Of a stretch of 63,466 bases of DNA, positions 34,100 through 43,007 are shown piece after piece. Source of the DNA: Actinomycetota bacterium (GTDB lineage Bacteria > Actinomycetota > CADDZG01 > WHSQ01); NCBI GenBank assembly GCA_009380005.1, contig WHSQ01000007.1, positions 230 through 63,695 of the forward strand, in the 5' to 3' direction. Position numbers and translations under genes: made by a program. Position 1 is the stretch's first letter; the number at the start of each line of letters is the position of its first letter. Under the pieces are notes generated by a model. The model was given only the letters and a program-made list of their open reading frames with translations, had not been told where the DNA came from and made no database searches.

Positions 34100-34882
34100 G
34101 TGCTGCTCGCCATCGACGTCGGCAATACCCAGACGCACATCGGCGTCTTCCGGGGCGATGAGCTAAGCCGGCAATGGCGTGCTTCGACGGATCCGCGGCG
34201 TACCGGCGACGAGCACGCCCTGATGGTGGATCAGTTCCTGTCGATGGACGGTCTCTCCTTCGACGACATCACCGGCGTCTGCATCTGTTCGGTCGTGCCG
34301 CGTACGACCCAAGAGCTCGTCGAGATGACCGGTCGCTATTTCCGCTTCCCGCCCGTCGTGGTGGCGCCGGGGATCAAGACCGGTGTGGCGGTGAAGATCG
34401 ACAATCCGCGCGAGGTCGGTGCCGACCGCGTGGCCAATGCGGTCGCCGCCCATTCGATGTTCCCCGGCGAACCGGTCATCGTCGTCGACTTCGGCACCGC
34501 GACGACCCTCGATGTCGTGTCCGCCGAAGGTGAGTACCTGGGAGGCAGCATCGCCCCGGGCATCGACACGGCGGCTTCCGGACTGTACGAAGCGACGGCT
34601 CAGATCCGTCGGGTCGAGCTCAAGGCACCACCGGCGGCAGTCGGTCGCAACACGTCCGCGGCTGTGCAATCGGGTCTGGTCTTCGGCACCGCCGGCCTGG
34701 TGGACGGGCTGGTGGAACGCGCCGTCAAGGAGCTGGGTGGGCATGCCCGGGTGATCGCCACGGGTGGTCTGGCCCATCCCATCGTCGAACACACCCATAC
34801 GATTGAAAGGATCGAGCCGACGCTGACTCTCGTAGGGTTGCGCCTGATCTATGAGCGCAACGACGACGAGGGAACCGATTGA
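34100..34882 (+). CDS. coaX: Type III pantothenate kinase
   Basis: CoaX phosphorylates pantothenate, the first step of CoA synthesis. The ASKHA-fold signatures are LAIDVGNTQTHIGV at the N-terminus, GADRVANAVAAH, VVDFGTATTLDVV, and GGSIAPGI. The 260-aa length is typical. The GTG start has CGGAG upstream. Its stop overlaps the TTG start of lysS. Confidence 0.96.
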   Translation: MLLAIDVGNTQTHIGVFRGDELSRQWRASTDPRRTGDEHALMVDQFLSMDGLSFDDITGVCICSVVPRTTQELVEMTGRYFRFPPVVVAPGIKTGVAVKIDNPREVGADRVANAVAAHSMFPGEPVIVVDFGTATTLDVVSAEGEYLGGSIAPGIDTAASGLYEATAQIRRVELKAPPAAVGRNTSAAVQSGLVFGTAGLVDGLVERAVKELGGHARVIATGGLAHPIVEHTHTIERIEPTLTLVGLRLIYERNDDEGTD

Positions 34883-36318
34883 GCAACGACCACGACGAAC
34901 CTAACTATCCCTATCGGTTCGAACGCACCGTCACCGCGGGCGATCTGCAGGAGCGTTACGCAGACCTGAAAGCGGGCGACGAGACGGGGGCCGAGGTTCG
35001 AGTCGCAGGACGCCTCATGAGCATCCGGCGCCAGGGCAAGGCCGCCTTCGCCGACCTCAGAGACTCGGGGGCATCGATCCAACTCTTCGGCCAGCAGAAC
35101 GTGTTGGGAGAGCAGACGCTGGATCGGTTCGAGCGTTTGCACGTCGGAGACATCATCGGGGCCACCGGGGAAGTGATCCGTACGCGACGAGGAGAGCTCT
35201 CGGTCCGGGTCGCCGACTTCACGGTCCTCGCACCGTGTCTCCGTCCGATGCCCGAGAAGTGGCACGGTGTCACGGACGTCGAGGTTCGCTATCGCCAGCG
35301 CTACCTCGACCTGCTGCTCAACGAAGCGCCGCGGTCCGCGCTCGCGGGTCGAGCTCGCGCGAACGCAGCCATCCGGAGGCACCTGGAGGAACGCCGGTTC
35401 ATCGAGGTCGAGACCCCGATCCTGCAACCCATCGCCAGCGGCGCCGTCGCGCGCCCCTTCGCCACGCATCACAACGCGCTCGATATCGAGCTCTTCTTGA
35501 GGGTGGCCCCCGAACTCTTCCTGAAGCGTCTGCTGATCGGGGGCCTGGACCGGGTCTACGAGTTGAATCGCAGCTTCCGAAACGAGGGGATCTCCCCCCG
35601 ACACAACCCGGAGTTCACCATGTTGGAGGCGTACGAGGCCTACGTCGATTTCAACGACACCATGGATCTGGTGGAGACCCTCACTCGCGCGATAGCGATG
35701 GAGGTCGTAGGGAAACTCCAGATCGAACATGGTGAGGAGACGCTGGACCTCGAGGGACCCTTCCGTCGGATAACGCTGTTCGAAGCGGTTCAGGAAGCGA
35801 CGGGGGAGGACCTGCTCGAGGCGTGGACCGATGGGGACGTGGAGCGCCTCCGTGGATTCGCCCGAGCCAACGACGTCCGGCTCGAAGATCGGTGGGACGT
35901 GGGCAAAGTCATGCTCGAGATCTTCGAGGGCACCGCGGAGAAGACCTTGCGGCAGCCGACCTTCGTCGCGGGCTTCCCCAAAGAGGTGTCCCCGCTGGCC
36001 AAGGATCACCGGTCCATCCCAGGCTTCACCGAACATGCGGACCTGACCATCGCCGGCGTCGAGCTCGCCCCGATCTACTCCGAGCTAAACGACCCGGAGG
36101 AGCAGCGTCGCCGTTTCGAGCAACAGGCGGCGGTCGCCAGCGCGGGCGATGACGAGGCGGCGGTTCCCGACGCCGACTTCCTCGAGGCCCTCGCGTACGG
36201 CATGCCTCCGGCGGGAGGGTTCGGTTTCGGCGTGGACCGTTTCCTCGCGATCCTGCTGGGCCTCCCTTCGTTGCGAGAGGTGATCCTCTTTCCGACGCTT
36301 CGCCCCGAGGCGCGCTAA
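34879..36318 (+). CDS. lysS: Lysyl-tRNA synthetase, class II
   Basis: LysS charges tRNA-Lys. An N-terminal OB-fold anticodon domain (about residues 40-150, RVAGRLMSIRRQGKAAFADLRD) is followed by the class II catalytic core with motif 2 around FRNEGISPRHNPEFTMLEAYEAY and motif 3 in GFGFGVDRFLAILLG. The 479-aa length is typical. It starts at TTG overlapping the coaX stop, an arrangement consistent with one operon. Confidence 0.96.
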   Translation: MSNDHDEPNYPYRFERTVTAGDLQERYADLKAGDETGAEVRVAGRLMSIRRQGKAAFADLRDSGASIQLFGQQNVLGEQTLDRFERLHVGDIIGATGEVIRTRRGELSVRVADFTVLAPCLRPMPEKWHGVTDVEVRYRQRYLDLLLNEAPRSALAGRARANAAIRRHLEERRFIEVETPILQPIASGAVARPFATHHNALDIELFLRVAPELFLKRLLIGGLDRVYELNRSFRNEGISPRHNPEFTMLEAYEAYVDFNDTMDLVETLTRAIAMEVVGKLQIEHGEETLDLEGPFRRITLFEAVQEATGEDLLEAWTDGDVERLRGFARANDVRLEDRWDVGKVMLEIFEGTAEKTLRQPTFVAGFPKEVSPLAKDHRSIPGFTEHADLTIAGVELAPIYSELNDPEEQRRRFEQQAAVASAGDDEAAVPDADFLEALAYGMPPAGGFGFGVDRFLAILLGLPSLREVILFPTLRPEAR

Positions 36319-36344
36319 AGCCTCTCCTGGGGGAGGATTCGCGG

Positions 36345-37787
36345 ATGTTCAGGGGGAGGCTGCCGATACTCGCCGTGGTCCTGATCCTGTTCGCGGGGTG
36401 CGTCGAATCGGAAGATCCCGACATCCCGCGCCGGCGTGTCGTGGCTACGCCGACGGGGGGTCAGAGCACCCTCGTGATCGGTCTCGTCGCAACGCTCTCG
36501 GGCGGGGGTGTCTTCGGCGGCGAGGATGCCCTGGAAGGAGCCGACCTGGCGGTCCAGCTGATGAACCGATCGCTGGCCGAGGATCGATCTCCCTTCGAGC
36601 TCGTGACGCTGGACGACCAGGGTGAGGTCGCCCGCGCTCGGCATCTGGTGGAGGAGCTGGCTGCCTCGGATCGAACCGTCGGGATCGTCTACGCCGGGCC
36701 CCCGGAAGCCCTCCCCGAGCTCGAGCCCGTCCTGGCCGAGGCCGGCATCCCCGCGCTGCTCGTGTACGGCGACCTCTACAGCCCCCGCCGGCTCACGCCG
36801 CACGTCTTCCAGATGTCGCCGCCGTTCCTGTGGCAGTCCCGGCGCATCGCGTCCTACCTGCTCCGAGACCGGCGCTACGAGGCCGTCGGCGCACTGGTCG
36901 AGCGGAGCTTCACGGGGCGCTCGGCGTGGCAATCGCTCCGGACCGCCCTGGGCGAACGCGATGCACGGGCTCGGGTCGCCATCCAGTACGAGCCGGACCG
37001 TTCCGATCTACGAAGCTCCCTACAAGCCCTCAAGGCGCGCCGGGTCGAGGCGATCGTCGTCCACGGCCCCCCCGAGGTCCTTCCGGCCCTCTTCGACGAG
37101 CTCCGGGAGATGGACGCTATCTACCGGGGGACGGGCCGCGCCAGGACCGCCTCCGCCGCTCGCTCGGTGCGCATCGCCCGCCGCCGCAAGGGCGTGTGGC
37201 GACCCCAGATCGTCGCGTACGACCTCGTTCTGGGCCCCCGTCCCGAGGCGTCTCGGTATCCCCCCGGCACCGTCGCCGCCGCGAGCTACGCCCGGGGCGT
37301 TCACTACCTGCCGGTGCCGAGCTTCGTCGCCTTCCGGCGGGCGTTCGGCCAGTGGTGGGACGCTCGGCCGCTGGGCCTCGAGGTCAGGTCGTACGACGCC
37401 GCCAGGGCGATCGGTACGGCCGCCCTTCGAGGGGTGCAGCAGGGCGACGATCTCGCTCGCGTGCTCGAGCGGCTGGATGCCACCCGCTTCGGGGGCCTGG
37501 ACATCGCCTTCGGCCCCGACGACCACACCGGCGTGGACCAGGTCTCCGTCGGCCTCTGGGTCGTCCCCCGGGCCGATGCCTGGGTCCGGGAGCGCGATCG
37601 GCTCCCTCCCGGCCTCCCCTGGGTGCCGCTGGCCCGCGGGTTCTCGATCGACGGCACCAGGACCGATATCGAGAGCAAGGACTGGCGACACCTCTTCGTG
37701 AACCCCCCGCCACCGCGGGCGCCGGCCCCCAGGGTGCGCCGGATGAGGTTCGGGGTGACCACTCCCCGTAGCGACCCCATCCACTGA
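36345..37787 (+). CDS. Substrate-binding lipoprotein of periplasmic-binding-protein fold
   Basis: This 480-aa exported lipoprotein has a type II signal peptide ending in the lipobox LFAGC. The remainder resembles type I periplasmic binding proteins of the branched-chain amino acid (LivJ-like) family: IGLVATLSGGGVFGGEDALEGADLAVQLMN at the start and a YDAARAIGTAALRG segment late in the protein. No ABC permease or ATPase genes are nearby, so it may act with distant genes or as a sensor protein. The ligand is unknown. Confidence 0.8.
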   Translation: MFRGRLPILAVVLILFAGCVESEDPDIPRRRVVATPTGGQSTLVIGLVATLSGGGVFGGEDALEGADLAVQLMNRSLAEDRSPFELVTLDDQGEVARARHLVEELAASDRTVGIVYAGPPEALPELEPVLAEAGIPALLVYGDLYSPRRLTPHVFQMSPPFLWQSRRIASYLLRDRRYEAVGALVERSFTGRSAWQSLRTALGERDARARVAIQYEPDRSDLRSSLQALKARRVEAIVVHGPPEVLPALFDELREMDAIYRGTGRARTASAARSVRIARRRKGVWRPQIVAYDLVLGPRPEASRYPPGTVAAASYARGVHYLPVPSFVAFRRAFGQWWDARPLGLEVRSYDAARAIGTAALRGVQQGDDLARVLERLDATRFGGLDIAFGPDDHTGVDQVSVGLWVVPRADAWVRERDRLPPGLPWVPLARGFSIDGTRTDIESKDWRHLFVNPPPPRAPAPRVRRMRFGVTTPRSDPIH

Positions 37788-37800
37788 CGGTTGCTTCGGT

Positions 37801-37814
37801 GAGTTCGCGAACTC
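37801..37814. promoter_or_regulatory. Perfect 14-bp palindrome
   Basis: GAGTTCGCGAACTC lies 13 bases after the lipoprotein stop and about 120 bases upstream of the clpC promoter. It could be an operator. It does not match CIRCE or the HAIR element used by known heat-shock repressors. Confidence 0.35.
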
Positions 37815-37931
37815 ATGCGGAGGGTCTGGCACGCCGATGTTGTGGGTAACTTCCGGGAACGCTTCGAGGCTCCAGGGCGTTTCCACCAGAGGGATGTTAG
37901 GGAGCTTCGGGGGTTAGAGACCCATCGTTCC

Positions 37932-37937
37932 TATAAT
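37932..37937 (+). promoter_or_regulatory. Promoter -10 element upstream of clpC
   Basis: A perfect TATAAT stands out in GC-rich DNA about 90 bases before the clpC start. The -35 region 17 bases upstream is poorly conserved. Confidence 0.6.
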
Positions 37938-38028
37938 GGTTAGCCGGGGTCGGAGGTGCTCGGTATCCCTTCCGGTCCTACCGCCGAGGCGGACGTGAGT
38001 CCCCCTCATGAAGGAAGGAGGCGCGGCC

Positions 38029-40554
38029 TTGTTCGAGAGGTTCACCGATCGGGCCCGCAGAGTCGTTGTTCTGGCGCAGGAAGAGGCCAGGCTCCTCAAT
38101 CACAACTACATCGGCACCGAGCACATCCTGCTCGGGCTGATACATGAAGGCGAGGGCGTCGCCGCCAAGGCGCTCGAATCACTCGGGATCTCGCTGGAGA
38201 AGGTCCGCCAGCAGGTCGAGGAGATCATCGGCGCGGGTCAGTCACCGCCATCGGGGCACATCCCGTTCACCCCGAGGGCGAAGAAGGTCCTCGAGCTGTC
38301 GCTACGGGAAGCGCTGCAGCTCGGTCACAACTACATCGGCACCGAGCACATCCTGCTCGGGCTCATCCGTGAGGGCGAGGGCGTCGCGGCCCAGGTCCTC
38401 GTGAAGCTGGGTGCGAACCTCAACACCGTTCGCCAGCAGGTCATCCAGCTGCTGTCGGGTTACAGCGGTGCTCGGGAGACCCCCGGCGCCGGCACCGGCG
38501 AATCGCCGCAAGGCTCCCTGGTGCTGGACCAGTTCGGACGGAACCTCACGCAGCTCGCTCGCGAGAACAAGCTCGACCCGGTCATCGGCCGGGAGAACGA
38601 GATCGAGCGCGTGATGCAGGTCCTGTCCCGTCGTACGAAGAACAACCCCGTGCTGATCGGCGAGCCCGGTGTAGGTAAGACGGCGATAGTCGAAGGTCTG
38701 TCGCAGGCGATCGTGAAGGGGGAGGTGCCGGAGACCATCACCGGCAAGCAGCTCTACACGCTCGACCTCGGCGCGTTGGTGGCGGGATCTCGTTACCGCG
38801 GTGATTTCGAAGAGCGCCTCAAGAAGGTCCTCAAAGAGATCAAGACCCGCGGCGACATCATCCTGTTCATCGACGAGCTCCACACGCTCGTCGGAGCCGG
38901 TGCGGCTGAAGGCGCGATCGACGCGGCCAGCATCCTGAAGCCCATGCTTGCGCGCGGCGAGCTCCAGACCATCGGCGCCACAACGCTCGATGAGTACCGC
39001 AAGCATCTCGAGAAGGATGCTGCCCTCGAGCGCAGGTTCCAACCGATCAAGGTTCCCGAGCCCAACGTTGCTCACACGATCGACATCCTGAAGGGCTTGC
39101 GCGATCGCTACGAAGCACACCACCGCGTGAACATCACGGATCGCGGTCTCGTGGCGGCGGCGAACCTCGCCGACCGGTACATCACCGATCGCTTCCTCCC
39201 GGACAAGGCGATCGACCTCATCGACGAAGCCGGTTCGCGGTTGCGTATCCGTCGCATGAGCGCTCCGCCGGACTACAAGGAGCTGGAGGAGAACATCGCC
39301 GACGTTCGCCGGAAGAAGGAAGAGGCGATCGAGGCTCAGGACTTCGAGCGCGCGGCCGGCTTCAGGGACGAGGAGAAGCGCCTGACCGCGCAACGCGACG
39401 AGAAGGAAACGGAATGGCGCGCGGCAGAGGGCCAGGCCCTCGCCGAGGTGGACGAGGAAGAGATCGCGGAGGTCCTATCGTCGTGGACCGGGATCCCGGT
39501 CACCTCGCTCACTGAGGAAGAGACCGCCAAGCTGCTTCGCATGGAGGACGAGCTCCACAAGCGCATCGTCTCTCAGCAGGACGCGATCGGCGCCGTGTCT
39601 CGTTCGATCCGGCGCACCCGTGCCGGGCTGAAGGACCCCAAGCGTCCGGCCGGTTCGTTCATCTTCCTTGGACCGTCTGGTGTCGGTAAGACGGAAACCG
39701 CCAAGGCTCTCGCCGAGTTCATGTTCGGTGACGAGGACGCATTGATCCAGCTCGACATGTCCGAGTACATGGAGAAGCACACCGTCAGTCGTCTGGTCGG
39801 TTCACCTCCGGGCTACGTCGGCTACGAAGAGGGCGGCCAGCTGACGGAGGCCGTTCGCCGGCGTCCGTACTCCGTCGTTCTGCTCGACGAGATCGAGAAG
39901 GCACACCCCGACGTGTTCAACACGCTGCTTCAGATCCTGGAAGACGGTCGGCTGACCGATGCTCAGGGCAAGACGGTGGACTTCAAGAACACGGTGATCA
40001 TCATGACGTCGAACCTGGGTACCCAGGATCTGCGCAAGCCCACGGTGGGCTTCGGCCAGACCGGCGCCGAGCTCACCTACGAGAAGATGAAGGAGAAGGT
40101 GGGCGACGAGCTCAAGCGAAACTTCCGTCCCGAGTTCCTGAACCGCATCGACGAGGTCATCGTGTTCCACGAGCTCACCCGGGACGAGGTCAAGGCGATC
40201 GTGGACCTGATGATCGCCCGCGTCGAGGAGCAACTGCAGAGCCAGGACGTCGACATCGAGCTCACGGATGCCGCCAAGGACTTCTTGGCCCGTACGGGTT
40301 ACGACCCGGCGCTGGGCGCTCGACCGTTGCGCCGTGCTCTCCAGAAGCACGTCGAGGATCCGCTGTCCGAGAAGATCCTGTGGAAGGAGTTCGAGGCCGG
40401 CGAGACGATCATCGTCGATGTCGGTACGAACGATCTCGGCGACGAAGAGATCGTCTTCAGCAAGGCCGAGCGGGCTCCGGACAGTCCTCCCGTGGAGCTC
40501 GCGGGAGCGGGCGCGGGGGCCGGAGAGGGAGACGAGGCTCCGGCCGCGGAGTAA
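38029..40554 (+). CDS. clpC: ATP-dependent Clp protease ATP-binding subunit ClpC
   Basis: ClpC unfolds proteins for ClpP. Two N-terminal Clp repeats ([20 protein letters not shown] and its copy) come first, then AAA module 1 with GEPGVGKT, a UVR motif ([19 protein letters not shown]), and AAA module 2 with GPSGVGKT. I use the TTG at 38029 because GGAGG lies 7 bases upstream and the protein then begins [11 protein letters not shown] as ClpC usually does; the ATG at 38008 is less likely. The product is 841 aa. The acidic low-complexity tail is variable in this family. Confidence 0.96.
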   Translation: MFERFTDRARRVVVLAQEEARLLNHNYIGTEHILLGLIHEGEGVAAKALESLGISLEKVRQQVEEIIGAGQSPPSGHIPFTPRAKKVLELSLREALQLGHNYIGTEHILLGLIREGEGVAAQVLVKLGANLNTVRQQVIQLLSGYSGARETPGAGTGESPQGSLVLDQFGRNLTQLARENKLDPVIGRENEIERVMQVLSRRTKNNPVLIGEPGVGKTAIVEGLSQAIVKGEVPETITGKQLYTLDLGALVAGSRYRGDFEERLKKVLKEIKTRGDIILFIDELHTLVGAGAAEGAIDAASILKPMLARGELQTIGATTLDEYRKHLEKDAALERRFQPIKVPEPNVAHTIDILKGLRDRYEAHHRVNITDRGLVAAANLADRYITDRFLPDKAIDLIDEAGSRLRIRRMSAPPDYKELEENIADVRRKKEEAIEAQDFERAAGFRDEEKRLTAQRDEKETEWRAAEGQALAEVDEEEIAEVLSSWTGIPVTSLTEEETAKLLRMEDELHKRIVSQQDAIGAVSRSIRRTRAGLKDPKRPAGSFIFLGPSGVGKTETAKALAEFMFGDEDALIQLDMSEYMEKHTVSRLVGSPPGYVGYEEGGQLTEAVRRRPYSVVLLDEIEKAHPDVFNTLLQILEDGRLTDAQGKTVDFKNTVIIMTSNLGTQDLRKPTVGFGQTGAELTYEKMKEKVGDELKRNFRPEFLNRIDEVIVFHELTRDEVKAIVDLMIARVEEQLQSQDVDIELTDAAKDFLARTGYDPALGARPLRRALQKHVEDPLSEKILWKEFEAGETIIVDVGTNDLGDEEIVFSKAERAPDSPPVELAGAGAGAGEGDEAPAAE

Positions 40555-40572
40555 CGAAGTCGAAGCAGTACC

Positions 40573-40596
40573 GAGGGGGCGCTCCGGCGCCCCCTC
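40573..40596 (+). terminator. Terminator hairpin after clpC
   Basis: GAGGGGGCGC pairs perfectly with GCGCCCCCTC around TCCG, 18 bases past the clpC stop. Confidence 0.8.
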
Positions 40597-40613
40597 ACCC
40601 GTGTCCAGGCGGC

Positions 40614-40692
40614 GAGTGGTCGCCAGGTTGCGGTATGCGCAATCTGTAGACCACTCAGAGGGGCCTCGGCGGAGTTGTTAGGGGGTTGGGCG
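40614..40692 (+). repeat. Direct repeat, copy 1 (3' side of membrane protein gene)
   Basis: GAGTGGTC...GACCACTC forms an outer stem and AGGTTGCG...CGCAATCT an inner one (one G-T pair); GGCGGAGTTG and AGGGGGTTGGGC follow. A second copy lies at 41934-42002 in the same orientation. Copy 1 holds the stop codon of the membrane gene. Confidence 0.8.
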
Positions 40693-41955
40693 TAACCAGA
40701 TCGAGACGTGCGTCGGATGCATCGTCTGATGGACCACCCCGACGAGCTCGTCGTTCAGGGTCCCAAGGTCGATCTCGTCCCGAAGCTTCGAGCTGAAATC
40801 GTCGATGGTTCGATTGGCGTCGTACCTCCGGCGGTAGAAGCGGTGGTCGATGAAGTCCTGGATCCACCGGCGCAGGGGTCGGAAGAGCGCTGCTACAGCG
40901 AGGGTCGAGGCCGCAACGGCTAGATCCGATTGACCGGCGACGGGTGACAGGACCGACTGCAACACGGTCACGCCCAGGAGATAGATGCCTGCGAGCGCCG
41001 TCGTGAGAGCCACGTAGACGACCGCCCGATTGACCAACCGCCCGAGGTCGTAGAGGTGGTAACGCGTGACCGCTATCCCGATGGATATCGGGATGGCGGA
41101 TATCGCGGCCCCGAACAGGATGTGTCCGAACGTCTGGTTGTCTGCCACTGCGGGGAGCAGAGCTTGTAACAGGGGCTGTAGCCCGAAGACGATGCCCCCC
41201 GTTGTCAACGCGCCGGCGGCGAACCACTTGAGTTGCTGCCGTTCCACGCCGCCGGCGCGTCTCGCTCTCGCGATGACGCCGAGGATCCCACCGAGGAAGC
41301 CGGCCAGAAGACCCAGCACGAGTCCGGACACCACGTCCAGGATCCGGTCGAGAGCGGGGACGCCGAAGGGGTTCTGCACCGGGTACCTCTCCCCGAGGTC
41401 GAGGGTCCCGGAGCTGAACCCCAGGTCGAGGAACAGCGCGACCCAACCCACCGCTGCCGCCCACAAGAAGGGCCTCAGCCAGCGACGCGGGACGTGACCG
41501 TCCGGATAGACCATCGGCAGGAACAGCATCAGCGCCATGGAGAGCGGCCAGGCGAGCGAGCCGTACCAGGCAAGCAGGTCTACCCACTCTCCCGCCGGCA
41601 CCGCTCCGGGGCTGTCGAACCGCGCGACCTTCACGTACGACTGGGCCGTGTTACCCAACGTCGATCCGGCGGCCACACCCAGGAAGAGCCACCCGATCAC
41701 GTTGTGCGGGACGCGACCGGCCAGCACGGCCCCGACCAGGGCGAACGATCCGTAGGCGAGTGGGATGGCGATCAGGTCGGCGCTTTCGAACCGATGCTCG
41801 AGCCGCATCAAGAAGAAACCTGCGATCGTCGCCATCGCGAAGAGGGCGAAGAGCCCCCAGGCGAGCCACGGAGCCCATGAAATAGGGATGACTCTGAGCA
41901 AGCGGCCGTCTCTCACGCCGATGTCCGAGGTCGAGTGGTCGTCGAGTTGCGCCAT
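40678..41955 (-). CDS. Polytopic membrane protein resembling a sensor-kinase N-terminal region
   Basis: This 425-aa protein has about nine or ten hydrophobic segments followed by a short cytoplasmic tail (DFIDHRFYRRRYDANRTIDDF...). This membrane-plus-tail arrangement looks like the input part of some actinobacterial histidine kinases, but no kinase or GAF domain follows; the gene ends with LRPTP. I use the ATG at 41955 (MAQLDDHS). Both ends of the gene lie inside copies of a direct repeat. The function is unknown. Confidence 0.75.
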   Translation of the reverse strand: MAQLDDHSTSDIGVRDGRLLRVIPISWAPWLAWGLFALFAMATIAGFFLMRLEHRFESADLIAIPLAYGSFALVGAVLAGRVPHNVIGWLFLGVAAGSTLGNTAQSYVKVARFDSPGAVPAGEWVDLLAWYGSLAWPLSMALMLFLPMVYPDGHVPRRWLRPFLWAAAVGWVALFLDLGFSSGTLDLGERYPVQNPFGVPALDRILDVVSGLVLGLLAGFLGGILGVIARARRAGGVERQQLKWFAAGALTTGGIVFGLQPLLQALLPAVADNQTFGHILFGAAISAIPISIGIAVTRYHLYDLGRLVNRAVVYVALTTALAGIYLLGVTVLQSVLSPVAGQSDLAVAASTLAVAALFRPLRRWIQDFIDHRFYRRRYDANRTIDDFSSKLRDEIDLGTLNDELVGVVHQTMHPTHVSIWLRPTP

Positions 41956-42002
41956 GAGCAATCTGTAGACCACTCGGCGGGGTTGATGCCAGGGGGTTGG
42001 GC
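41934..42002 (+). repeat. Direct repeat, copy 2 (5' side of membrane protein gene)
   Basis: GAGTGGTC...GCAATCTGTAGACCACTC is followed by GGCGGGGTTG and AGGGGGTTGGGC, as in copy 1. On the minus strand this copy includes the start codon of the membrane protein gene, and its outer part looks like the tail of a similar gene (CCCAACCCCCTGG compared with CCCAACCCCCTAA at the real gene end). Confidence 0.8.
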
Positions 42003-42314
42003 CCCCCAGGGGTCTCGGGCCGGCTCCTCGGCCCCCTTGGCACGTGGTGGGAACGGCTCCCGGGATCAGGAACGCTGGCCATCTCGGGCAAGGATCGTGC
42101 CCCGGCGTCCAAGAAGGCGCAGGGTCATCCCGACCGCCGGGCGTCGTGGAGTGCGCGGGGCCGCGGATAGGCACGATTGCGTATGTCCGGGCGGGACCGT
42201 TACGACCCCCGATGCGGTGTACTGGTCTCGGGTGGATACGCCCACACCGCTTGCTACTCGGGAGGTTCCTCTTTGGCCACTGCCCTCCAGGACGTCATCG
42301 GAGACGATGTCGGC
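42003..42314. other. Intergenic region between divergent membrane protein and ABC ATPase genes
   Basis: About 310 bases with no convincing gene. Frames stay open on both strands but show no recognisable protein. It must contain the promoters of both genes; I see no clear consensus elements. Confidence 0.5.
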
Positions 42315-43004
42315 ATGAGTGACATCCTCGTCGCCTCGGGCGTCAAGAAGGTCTATCGAACCGGCGCGGAGAGCGTCGAGGCGCTGAAGAACGTCGATCT
42401 CAACGTCGCGCCCGGCGACTTCGTGGCCGTGATGGGTCCGTCGGGATCCGGGAAGACGACGCTGCTCAACTGTCTTTCGGGTTTGGACGACGTCGAAGGC
42501 GGCACGGTGATCGTCGAGGGAGAGGACATCCATCGGATGTCTGACGCGAAGCGCAGCAAGTACCGCGCGAAGCACATGGGATTCGTCTTCCAGTCGTTCA
42601 ACCTGATCCCCGTATTCAGCGCTGCCGAGAACGTGGAGCTGCCTCTTCTCCTGGCCGGCGTCTCGCCCGGTGAGGCGCGCCGCCGGGCGGACTCCACGCT
42701 CGAGCGCGTCGGTCTCGGCCACCGTAAGAACCACCGGCCCAACGAGCTCTCGGGTGGCGAACAGCAGCGCGTGACCATCGCGCGCGCTCTGGCCGGTGAG
42801 CCATCCCTCGTGTGGGCGGACGAGCCCACCGGGAACCTCGACACCGAGACGGCCGGCGCGATCATGGATCTGCTCGGCGAGCTAAACCGCGATGGACTGA
42901 CCCTCGTACTCGTGACGCACGACATCGCCATCGGACGGATGGCTGGGCGTCTGATCAGGATGCGCGACGGGGAGATCGAGTCCACCGAGATGCGAGCGAG
43001 CTAA
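42315..43004 (+). CDS. MacB/LolD-type ABC transporter ATP-binding protein
   Basis: This 229-aa ATPase has Walker [10 protein letters not shown], the Q-loop in [13 protein letters not shown], the signature LSGGEQQRV, Walker [13 protein letters not shown] and the H-loop THD. The ATG at 42315 was chosen over further upstream frames with no homology. The permease gene follows after 3 bases, and both belong to the MacB/FtsX superfamily that moves substrates or transmits mechanical force at the outer face of the membrane. Confidence 0.93.
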   Translation: MSDILVASGVKKVYRTGAESVEALKNVDLNVAPGDFVAVMGPSGSGKTTLLNCLSGLDDVEGGTVIVEGEDIHRMSDAKRSKYRAKHMGFVFQSFNLIPVFSAAENVELPLLLAGVSPGEARRRADSTLERVGLGHRKNHRPNELSGGEQQRVTIARALAGEPSLVWADEPTGNLDTETAGAIMDLLGELNRDGLTLVLVTHDIAIGRMAGRLIRMRDGEIESTEMRAS

Positions 43005-43007
43005 CTC

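Noticed and set aside
40614-40656. CIRCE or HAIR heat-shock operator downstream of clpC
   Set aside because: GAGTGGTC/GACCACTC does not match either consensus, and it belongs to a repeat linked to the membrane protein gene.
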